NCBI RefSeq assembly: GCF_963678635.1
Contig: NC_087064.1
Coordinates: 33,580,369-33,644,368, forward strand
Direction of reading: 5' to 3'
Length of the DNA: 64,000 nucleotides
Origin: Symsagittifera roscoffensis
Taxonomy: Eukaryota; Xenacoelomorpha; Acoela; Convolutidae
In this document: positions 57,411-64,000 of the stretch, in pieces
Layout of the letters: the number at the start of each line of letters is the position of its first letter
Position numbering within the stretch: the first letter of the stretch is position 1
The notes under the pieces: generated by a model
Databases searched by the model: none
What the model was told of the DNA's origin: nothing
The model's input: the letters and a program-made list of their open reading frames with translations, nothing else
Position numbers and translations under genes: made by a program

Positions 57411-59210
57411 TTAGTCGTCGGGGAAAAAACCGTGGGGAAAGATGTCGTGAATTAGTTCTGAAGTTGTTAGTAGTTTAGCTAAGATGCGGATGATATTTTT
57501 AGTTTGAAGCAGTGGCCAAAGCAATTGAAGTGCCTTAATAGTGGTTAGTTCTTCAGTGCCTACTGCAAACTCATAAGGTGTGTTTTGGATTAAGTTATAT
57601 AATTTGTGGTTAAATTTAGTGTTGTGGATGAATTCTAAAATTGGGATTTCTATAGGTTGCAGGAACTCGTGCGGGATAAGGAAGGGTCGGGATTCTTCGG
57701 CGTTGAAGGTCTTGGTGATGGGGCAGAAAATGTACATTTGGGTTATGGGGTCATAATTACGAAGAATACCATGGAGGTTAGTGTCTTTAATACAATATGT
57801 GAAATTTAGGAAATATGGTGAAGTGTATTTTGAATTGATGAATTGGAAACGATGGTGTGATTGTCTAGAGGGTGTGTGGAGGTCAAAGTGATTTTGGATG
57901 AAACGATAGTAACTGTATGTATGTGTTTGTTTAGTGCGCAACATAATATCGTGTGAGCAGTGTAAATCTCTTTCGTGTGGTGCAAGGAAATGAAAGGTTA
58001 GTGAAAATATTTGGAAGCGTTCTTTAAAACTTTCGTATGCTTGTGTGTCTGTTAGTGCTTCTGAAATAATGTGATCAAACTTGCGGTCGAAGATGTTTAG
58101 TGTAAATATATATGGTGTCTTGATGAAAAATTTCTCGGTGATTTGTGGATTAGCGAAGCGATCGTCGTCTAAGAATTGACCTTGGTTAGCTCTAATGATG
58201 TTGTGATCGTAGTATTCTAGTGTATATTCATTAGCTCTAGGTGCAGTGTGTATTTTTAGTGATTTTTTATATCCAACGTAAGTAAACTGTCTAGCGGTTA
58301 GTGGTGTAGTTAGTTGATATAGCATGTCTTTGTTTCGGTCTATATCGATGGAAGTGCTGGATAAAGGTAAGCAAAGAGGGTTAGTGAAATGATAGTATGA
58401 GGTCCAAGAGAGAGTGGGCATTAAAACGTATTCATCTACAAAGTTGCGTGTTTCGTTAGCGTCGTGAGGGGTGTTTAAGGTGTATTGTGGAAACGAGGGT
58501 AAGGTGATAGCTAAAAATTCTTTAGTGTTAGTATGCTGGGGGTGGTTGATGTATTCACGGGCTGTTCCTGGTTTTGCTGGGAAAGGATGGTTGGGGAATT
58601 TTCTTTTAAAAGTGCGGTAAGCTCTATTAGTGTTGAGTGAAGATATAGTGGATGTGGATGATGGTGTTAATGATTCAGTATAATTTGAAGAGGGTGTAGG
58701 GGGATTGGATGAATTTGTAGTGGAGGAGATTTGGTTTATGGTCGGGGTGTTAAGGTGGTAGGGTTGTTGTTGGAGGGTAATAAAATTATCTAGTTCTGGG
58801 GAGATTCGGGGGGTGTCTGGAGAATGAGATGATTGGTCAGAATGGTATGAGGAGTAGGTTGGGGTAACTTGGGAAGCATAAGAGGGTGTGGGAGTGATTG
58901 GGTCAGGGTTATTTGACAATATGGGTTGAAAAGGAGGTTGAGAAAAATTAGAAGGGTTATGAAAATTATTGGATGGAGATGGTTCTGAGTCGGCAAATTC
59001 ATCGGGGGTTTCAATATTCGGGTTATTTAGCTGTGAGATGGAGTATAAAACTGAAATATGTGAGTTAGTGTCGGAATTCATGCCTGATGTTACATTGCTA
59101 GATGGAAAATCGGGTGGCGGAAAAGCAAAAAGTGGTATGATTGGGATTGGAGAGGTAAGGTTGGTTGGATGGGAATTTGATCGGTGTAGTGATCCAAGTT
59201 GGCGGCTCAT
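57411..59210 (-). CDS. Retroelement ORF f: 599-aa protein of unknown function
   Basis: Intact ORF starting at the ATG (MSRQLGSLHR) that overlaps the stop of ORF e as ATGA. Residues 1 to about 190 are low-complexity and rich in Ser, Thr, Pro and Asn. Residues from about 200 to 599 look like a folded domain with many aromatics (YRTFKRKFPNHPF, MPTLSWTSYYHFTNPLCL, FLAPHERDLHCSHDIMLR, YSYYRFIQNHFDLHT). No signal peptide or membrane segment. I recognise no retroviral or host domain. The last in the array, it is followed by a consensus intron and then the LTR. Its intactness over 1.8 kb argues for recent selection or recent insertion. The order (disordered leader then globular part) resembles that of ORF c. 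Confidence 0.85.
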   Translation of the reverse strand: MSRQLGSLHRSNSHPTNLTSPIPIIPLFAFPPPDFPSSNVTSGMNSDTNSHISVLYSISQLNNPNIETPDEFADSEPSPSNNFHNPSNFSQPPFQPILSNNPDPITPTPSYASQVTPTYSSYHSDQSSHSPDTPRISPELDNFITLQQQPYHLNTPTINQISSTTNSSNPPTPSSNYTESLTPSSTSTISSLNTNRAYRTFKRKFPNHPFPAKPGTAREYINHPQHTNTKEFLAITLPSFPQYTLNTPHDANETRNFVDEYVLMPTLSWTSYYHFTNPLCLPLSSTSIDIDRNKDMLYQLTTPLTARQFTYVGYKKSLKIHTAPRANEYTLEYYDHNIIRANQGQFLDDDRFANPQITEKFFIKTPYIFTLNIFDRKFDHIISEALTDTQAYESFKERFQIFSLTFHFLAPHERDLHCSHDIMLRTKQTHTYSYYRFIQNHFDLHTPSRQSHHRFQFINSKYTSPYFLNFTYCIKDTNLHGILRNYDPITQMYIFCPITKTFNAEESRPFLIPHEFLQPIEIPILEFIHNTKFNHKLYNLIQNTPYEFAVGTEELTTIKALQLLWPLLQTKNIIRILAKLLTTSELIHDIFPHGFFPDD

Positions 59211-61033
59211 CGTGGGCTAAAAAAATGATTATTTTGAGACTGAAAAGCGGTGGTATGGGGTTGTTCAATAATTTGTTCATAAGTATTATCATCTTGTGAC
59301 TGGTGTGTCATTATATGTTGGACGGGACTTTGTGATGTATTGAGTCGAAAATTTGGATTATGTGTGATTGCTAAATTTCGAAAATTTCGTGGGACTAGGG
59401 ATAGTGGATGGTTATTTGGTAGGGGTGGTAATTGTGGTGCCGTTGGCTGTGTGTCGACATTGTTATGTTCTTCGTCGTATGTATTTTGTCGTGTTGTTAT
59501 TTTTGTGTTATATTCTTTTATTTGTGCGTCTAAAAGAATTTTGTTTATAGATGTAGAAAAGATTCCAAAAAATCCTGCAAAGAGTATGCGTGCTACGCTT
59601 GCTTGTCTGTTTACTTGTGTGTGTATAGCACATGTGTTGTAGATTCCTTTTAAGAGTGAGAAAAGAAATCCAATAAAGTTAAACATTGCGTATAAAATAG
59701 TCAATTTTTCTAAGATGTAGTAGGGCCATCCTAGAAAATCTAGGATCTCATTTTTGAGTGTAACAAAGCTAAAAATGTTAATTGGTGATATATCTTGGGG
59801 ACGGTATTTTTCGCCGTTTAGATATATATAATCTTTAATGTCTTTAAAATATCCGCTATAGTCTTGGGTGTAGATATCGGCAAATCCTGCGGTTTCTGCA
59901 AGTTTGCGTAAATTTTGGTCTATTGATTGTCTTTGTATAGTGTCCATTTGTGTTAATAATTCTTGGAATTGTTGTGTTCTAATGTGATGTTGAATATCTG
60001 ATTTTGAATAGATTCCTATTGATTGTAAGTCTATATTTGGGTTTCGAGCGATAGCGCGAATGCTTTCTGGTGAAAATTTTTTGAGTGATTGCATTAATGT
60101 GGGATATGGAGTGAGAAGATAATATTTATTTTCATCAGGGTTTAGTTGTACTACATTGTGGCTATTTTCTGATCCACATGGGACTGCGGTATCCCAGAAA
60201 TAGGTTCTTCGTGAAAGTGTATCCACGAAATGTACTTTATTCTTATAAAAGATAGGGATTCTTTTATAACATCGTTTATCTTCAAAAACGTATAGTGGTG
60301 ATACTTTTTTGGTACAAGTATAAAACCATAAGATGTTTCCTTCATAGTCTAAAAAATTTGATCTATTTCCTGATAATAAGTATCCTGCGTAGGGTATTTT
60401 TAATACTGCTAGTGCAAGTGATTGTAATATTTGTGTTCGTTCTAATTCGCATAGTTGGTGTAGTGTTTCTAATTCGGAGAGTGACATTTCTTGAAAAATG
60501 CGGCTAATTGTATAGTCTAGTTTCATATCCAAATGAATATCATAGTGGATATTACCGAAATATGTAGTATTCATTAGTGATAATTCTTGTAAGCGTGTGC
60601 TTCTGGTGTCATAAGGTTTTAGATGTCCACCAGGTTGTCCGTTGCTTTTTTCAAAATTAACTGGTATATAGGATGTTCCTTCGTTTAGAGGATGACCTGT
60701 GGCATATGGGTCGATTTTTATTTTTCCAGTGGTCATGTCGAATCCTTTTTCGTATTCAACTAATATTTCAGAGTATTGTGTTCTGTGAAGTGGATTCCTG
60801 TATTTACATGCAAGTTCTGTTTCTTGATATATTTGAAAACGTGTCAATTTATTTTCTATATTGTCTATGTTTCTAAAATCGGAACTTAGTTTGCGTGATG
60901 GATGGACTTGTTCATATGGAATTGATTGTATAAAATATTTTTCGTGAAATTTTATCATACGAGCGTGTATTTTTGCTACTTGACCTCGGGGAACCAAACA
61001 ATTGTTGCTTGTGTTCTTGTTGTAGGGTCGCAA
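59207..61033 (-). CDS. Retroelement ORF e: Env-like transmembrane protein
   Basis: 608-codon frame. The open frame begins with a TTG (61033) inside ORF d; the first ATG is codon 26 (60956-60958), 18 nt after the ORF d stop. Features: cysteines at about 76, 195, 240, 255 and 286; a strongly hydrophobic segment at about 430-465 (LGWPYYILEKLTILYAMFNF); a second at 480-501 (ARILFAGFFGIFSTSINKIL); then a ~100-residue polar tail rich in Pro, Gln and Asn. This is the layout of a membrane-anchored glycoprotein. ORF d, upstream and in the +2 (= -1) frame, supplies a signal peptide, so d and e may be two parts of one Env made by frameshifting, or separate subunits. No fusion-protein class could be assigned from motifs. 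Confidence 0.8.
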   Translation of the reverse strand: MRPYNKNTSNNCLVPRGQVAKIHARMIKFHEKYFIQSIPYEQVHPSRKLSSDFRNIDNIENKLTRFQIYQETELACKYRNPLHRTQYSEILVEYEKGFDMTTGKIKIDPYATGHPLNEGTSYIPVNFEKSNGQPGGHLKPYDTRSTRLQELSLMNTTYFGNIHYDIHLDMKLDYTISRIFQEMSLSELETLHQLCELERTQILQSLALAVLKIPYAGYLLSGNRSNFLDYEGNILWFYTCTKKVSPLYVFEDKRCYKRIPIFYKNKVHFVDTLSRRTYFWDTAVPCGSENSHNVVQLNPDENKYYLLTPYPTLMQSLKKFSPESIRAIARNPNIDLQSIGIYSKSDIQHHIRTQQFQELLTQMDTIQRQSIDQNLRKLAETAGFADIYTQDYSGYFKDIKDYIYLNGEKYRPQDISPINIFSFVTLKNEILDFLGWPYYILEKLTILYAMFNFIGFLFSLLKGIYNTCAIHTQVNRQASVARILFAGFFGIFSTSINKILLDAQIKEYNTKITTRQNTYDEEHNNVDTQPTAPQLPPLPNNHPLSLVPRNFRNLAITHNPNFRLNTSQSPVQHIMTHQSQDDNTYEQIIEQPHTTAFQSQNNHFFSPR

Positions 61034-61809
61034 TATCCTTGATCATTTTTACAAGGTAGTCGGATTCCTTGATAGATCATTGTATTATCAGATAAATCTC
61101 GTGTGAGTTGTATTTTTTCGAGTTGTATTTTCCAATCGAAAAACATTATTTCTTGGTATCCTTTATTTTTCGTGTCTGCTTTGCAGTTTGATGGGTTATT
61201 TATACCAATGTGTGGTATCCAATGTTTATCATGTAGGTCATAGGTTAATCGTCCGTGTGCGCCGTTATACGGGTATTTTTCGTCTAGTTTTATATGTCCT
61301 TGGTGTCTTTCAAGTTGTGATTGATGTACAGAGTCTGAAAAAACTTGAAAATTAACTAATTTTCTTTGGGAATTTTTATTTTGTGTGATGTTTAGTCTAA
61401 CTAATTCATTTTTACAATCGTCGGGATTGAGATGTAAAAGACGTTCTATATTACTTTGATAGAATGATTCATGGTCAAGTCGGTTTTTGTTGCCGTTGGA
61501 GACTTGTGAACAATGTACTTTCTTTTCGGAAAATGTCGCTGTGAATTTATAACCTGTAACTGTTGTTGCTCGGGCTTTTGAATAGAGTGTTGCTATTATA
61601 TCTGTGGTTTCTATAGCTTGTGGTTCTGTTTCACATTGTGATACTTGATTTATTGCATATTTATGTAGTGTTTTTTGTTCATTTTCTTCACAATCGTAAT
61701 GTGTTACTAATAAATCTTGTGGTCCTGTACGAGGGGAAGGGTTTATGTTTTGATTTGAGGTTACTAGAAAAAGGAGTTGGAGAAAAATTAATAATTTTAG
61801 AATATACAT
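60976..61809 (-). CDS. Retroelement ORF d: signal-peptide protein (Env N-terminal part?)
   Basis: 277-aa intact ORF from ATG (61807-61809). The first ~18 residues (MYILKLLIFLQLLFLVTS) form a clear signal peptide. The mature part has about eight cysteines (VTHYDCEEN, VHCSQV, DDCKNE, LPCKNDQGYCDP), suited to an extracellular disulfide-bonded domain. It overlaps the end of ORF c by 13 nt and the start of open frame e by about 60 nt. Homologues, broken, occur in both + strand copies (41992, 46807), where the HYDCEENEQ block is kept. Most likely the N-terminal portion or surface subunit of an envelope-like protein. The specific family is not recognised. Confidence 0.82.
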   Translation of the reverse strand: MYILKLLIFLQLLFLVTSNQNINPSPRTGPQDLLVTHYDCEENEQKTLHKYAINQVSQCETEPQAIETTDIIATLYSKARATTVTGYKFTATFSEKKVHCSQVSNGNKNRLDHESFYQSNIERLLHLNPDDCKNELVRLNITQNKNSQRKLVNFQVFSDSVHQSQLERHQGHIKLDEKYPYNGAHGRLTYDLHDKHWIPHIGINNPSNCKADTKNKGYQEIMFFDWKIQLEKIQLTRDLSDNTMIYQGIRLPCKNDQGYCDPTTRTQATIVWFPEVK

Positions 61810-62933
61810 GTGTATGATAATCCTGAGTATGGGTTATAAAATGTAATGTAACCAATTGTGTTTTTGGTGTATCTGTCGTATTTATATATTACTTCAGTAG
61901 TTATAAACGGTGGTGGTAGTGATTGAGCTGTTATGTTAGGTGGATTTAATGGGTAGGGATGTTGGGTAATGTTATTTAACTTAACTGTGATTTCAAACTT
62001 TAATTGTAAACTGTTTTGTTGGAGTATTTGAATATTGTGATCACGGATATCGTTATGAATATCTTGGCGATATTGTAATCTATTAAGTGCCCAGTTATGA
62101 AGGCGGTTACTTTCTTGATGTTGTCCAAATAATGGTGGAGGTGCTGTGAATGTATTCCAATCTAGTCTTAAAGGAATATTTATTGATGATTGTTCTCGAT
62201 ATCTGGCGTCGAGATTATTTGGAAAATTTAAGTTAAAGGGTGGTGGTGAAAATTGGCTTATTGATGGTGTTGATGGTAGTGATAATGTTTCTGGTAGTGA
62301 TGAGGATGTTGTTGTATCCGTAGAAATATCTATGGGGTCATTGACTAAATTTGGTTCACCTTGTGTAAATGAATGTGTAGTCCAATATGGCAGTCGTGAT
62401 GTTAGGTTTGGGGGGTTAAAAGGATTTTCTCGTGCTTGTTCAGATGTTGGTGTTGAACCTAAGTAGTCTGAAGGTAGACTTGAAGTGCTTCGTTGTGAAA
62501 AAAGTGTAGGAGTTTCTGGTGTGATACCAGTGGTGTTTTCTGGAGTGGTTTGTGATGGGGATTGAGGTATATCAAAATGAACTCGGGGAGTTTGAAAATT
62601 TCTATTTCGTCGAGGATGTATAATTTGTCTATTTATTTCTGTTGTGTTTTGGTTTTGACTAAGGTTTCGTATTCTACTTAGTTCTTGTGGTAGTGTTGGG
62701 TAAAGATTGTATGTTGGTTCACTTAGGGATGCTTGTCGTTGAACTGGTTCTAGTGGTTCAGATAAACGAGCGTGCCGTTCTTCAAAAGTGTATGGATTGT
62801 CTTGAAAAGAAATTCGTGTAGATGTTTGAGGATTTTGAGTAGTTGAAGGTGGTGTTGGATTATCTTGGGATGATGTCGGTGAAGACTGATTCTGTGACTG
62901 TTGGGTAGCAATTTTTGATGGATTTTTGAATTT
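61797..62933 (-). CDS. Retroelement ORF c: 378-codon frame without ATG
   Basis: An uninterrupted reading frame from just after a TAA (62934-62936) to TAA at 61797-61799. It has no ATG anywhere and no TTG in its N-terminal half. The N-terminal ~170 residues are polar and rich in Ser, Thr, Pro, Gln and Asn (SSPTSSQDNPTPPSTTQNPQ). The C-terminal ~200 look folded (HSFTQGEPNLVNDPIDISTD, RLHNWALNRLQYRQDIHND, YKYDRYTKNTIGYITFYNPY). It is conserved in two decayed copies at 41291 and 45656, so it is a real gene. It must be translated via a non-AUG start, a spliced leader exon or readthrough from ORF b, whose stop lies 5 nt upstream. It overlaps ORF d by 13 nt. Function unknown; no gag or pol motif. 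Confidence 0.72.
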   Translation of the reverse strand, partial: KFKNPSKIATQQSQNQSSPTSSQDNPTPPSTTQNPQTSTRISFQDNPYTFEERHARLSEPLEPVQRQASLSEPTYNLYPTLPQELSRIRNLSQNQNTTEINRQIIHPRRNRNFQTPRVHFDIPQSPSQTTPENTTGITPETPTLFSQRSTSSLPSDYLGSTPTSEQARENPFNPPNLTSRLPYWTTHSFTQGEPNLVNDPIDISTDTTTSSSLPETLSLPSTPSISQFSPPPFNLNFPNNLDARYREQSSINIPLRLDWNTFTAPPPLFGQHQESNRLHNWALNRLQYRQDIHNDIRDHNIQILQQNSLQLKFEITVKLNNITQHPYPLNPPNITAQSLPPPFITTEVIYKYDRYTKNTIGYITFYNPYSGLSYTCIF

Positions 62934-62938
62934 TTACT

Positions 62939-63127
62939 TTAGTGGGAAGGTTTATGTTTATTATAATATTCTTCCAAAAAAATAATTAGAAAAATTGTTG
63001 CTAGGGCAAATGTGATGATTGCTTTCTTTATACATTTACATATTGTCAAAATGAGGGATGATAAAAATGTTATGAAAATTACAAACAATAAAAAAATATC
63101 AGTTCTACTGAAAATTGTTCGTATCAT
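62939..63127 (-). CDS. Retroelement ORF b: 62-aa membrane protein
   Basis: Starts at the ATG overlapping the stop of ORF a (ATGA at 63124-63127). It encodes one long or two short hydrophobic helices: DIFLLFVIFITFLSSLILTI, then CKCIKKAIITFALATIFLII, followed by a charged tail (EEYYNKHKPSH). Cys-Lys-Cys between the helices could be a palmitoylation or turn site. A broken homologue lies at about 45500-45650 in the second + strand copy. Its size and layout recall small viral membrane proteins, but no family is recognised. Confidence 0.65.
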   Translation of the reverse strand: MIRTIFSRTDIFLLFVIFITFLSSLILTICKCIKKAIITFALATIFLIIFLEEYYNKHKPSH

Positions 63128-63354
63128 TTAGACAAGTTGTTAAAATCGTACCTGTGGATATATTCAAGGGTTTTGGAAAGTTGGAGGAATAGTTCGAGTA
63201 TTGTGTAGAAAATTAAAAAAATGTTACAAAAAATGATTAGGATTATTAGAAAATATTCAAGTATATCAAAAAGAAATATTATAAAGGCTTCAAGTATTGA
63301 AAAAAAATGTTTAAAATTTATAAGTATTTGAGCAACTGTTTGAGAGAAGAGCAT
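63124..63354 (-). CDS. Retroelement ORF a: 76-aa membrane protein
   Basis: ATG at 63352-63354, directly after a TAA in the same stretch. A mainly hydrophobic protein (FLFDILEYFLIILIIFCNIF and LIFYTILELF in the middle) with polar ends, probably a single- or double-pass membrane protein. It is the first ORF of the 3' array and overlaps ORF b by 4 nt. AT-rich composition can create Phe/Ile/Leu-rich frames by chance, so support comes mainly from the neat ATGA coupling to ORF b. Confidence 0.5.
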   Translation of the reverse strand: MLFSQTVAQILINFKHFFSILEAFIIFLFDILEYFLIILIIFCNIFLIFYTILELFLQLSKTLEYIHRYDFNNLSK

Positions 63355-64000
63355 TTAAGAAATGATCTCTTGGTCGAATATTTTTTGCTGTTTGAGGCGA
63401 TTTTCTAGTGTGGTCGAATTATTTATTAGTTTTTTGACAAGTGGGTTGAGTTTTGTAAAAATTTGTTGGGGGCAATTTTCATGGTGACTGGGAGGTCGTC
63501 TTTTTCTTTATTTTTGTTTGTCAAATGATCCGGGGTATGGTGAGATTTTTATACTTTAGGCTAATTAAAATCTTCATTTTGTTACTTTAGGCTAAGTTAT
63601 CAAATTTGTTTTGGGGGTATTCGTGGTCTGAGTTGGGGAAATATTGTTGATCTTTGGGTTATTAGATAAGGGAGGGGTACGGTATTATGGTGATATTTAT
63701 TTTAGTTGTCAAGTTGGAGTGGTTTGCTTATTTTTGACCTGGAGGTTGTAAAGTTATAGTTAGAGATGTGCCTGGAGTTCTAGATTATTCGTCTAATTGA
63801 TCTTAGTTTGAGTTAGAGAAAGTGGCGGATTGGATGAATCCTATTGGTCTATTTTGAACTAGAATTATTGCGTACTTGTGAGCATGTTATTTTGAAAAAT
63901 TGAAATGAAAAATGTTACGGAGGTTTCAAGTTTGTGAAGTATAAAATCTTAAAATTACTTTTTAAATTCTACTTTTTTTAATATTTTAGATTGGGGGATG
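63355..64000 (-). other. Post-pol non-coding region of the - strand element
   Basis: Inverted counterpart of 40706-41290 and 44846-45435. On the - strand it includes CCTCCAGGTCAAAAATAAGC, two TTAGCCTAAAGTA-like motifs (63552-63564 and 63583-63595, 31 bp apart) and CTCAACCCACTTGTCAAAAA. Gag and pol should lie beyond the window edge. Confidence 0.7.

Noticed and set aside
57400-61817. + strand frames opposite ORFs d, e and f
   Set aside because: Short, lacking domains and in antisense to long conserved frames; chance open frames.

Overview
This is AT-rich metazoan (invertebrate) nuclear DNA. Exons are small and separated by long introns with GT-AG borders, and recognisable coding sequence is sparse. 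Transposable elements are dense. There is one assembly gap of 200 Ns (18164-18363). The phylum cannot be fixed from the sequence alone.

Two host genes are supported. (1) Four exons of a Cys-loop (pentameric ligand-gated ion channel) receptor lie on the + strand at 6270-6415, 14554-14649, 49940-50022 and 50319-50450. Their splice phases match perfectly and they encode only part of the extracellular ligand-binding domain. The N-terminal and transmembrane exons were not found and are presumably outside the window. Introns are 8.1 kb, 35.3 kb and 0.3 kb. (2) A complete two-exon sigma-type glutathione S-transferase (204 aa) on the - strand, 24461 down to 23099, is nested inside the 35-kb receptor intron. 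Its own 748-bp intron carries a large inverted array of 17-bp tandem repeats. A third, weaker candidate is the 3' end of a - strand gene at 17606-18163, running into the assembly gap.

Nearly everything else is mobile DNA. It includes hAT-type MITEs with CAGGGGCGG ends and 8-bp target duplications, a palindromic Tc1/mariner-type MITE with TA duplication, several long-arm foldback families, a ~165-bp tandem repeat and other hairpins. Two LTR-retroelement loci of one Ty3/gypsy-like family are present. The + strand locus (about 31.6-48.7 kb) is old and riddled with stops. It holds a decayed gag-pol-3' ORF copy followed by a rearranged second copy of the 3' half.

The - strand element (64000 down to 55441, 5' part outside the window) is the most interesting part. 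Its 3' region is intact and carries six open reading frames, arranged almost without gaps (ATGA stop-start overlaps, 13-nt and ~60-nt overlaps): two tiny membrane proteins, a 378-codon frame with no ATG, a secreted or signal-peptide protein, a 608-aa transmembrane Env-like protein and a 599-aa protein of unknown function. A textbook 78-nt intron starts just after the last stop codon. This compact virus-like polycistronic arrangement is unusual for a metazoan LTR element. The decayed + strand copies preserve homologous ORFs and a repeated GCCTAAAGTA motif with an exact 31-bp spacing, so the layout is a family trait.
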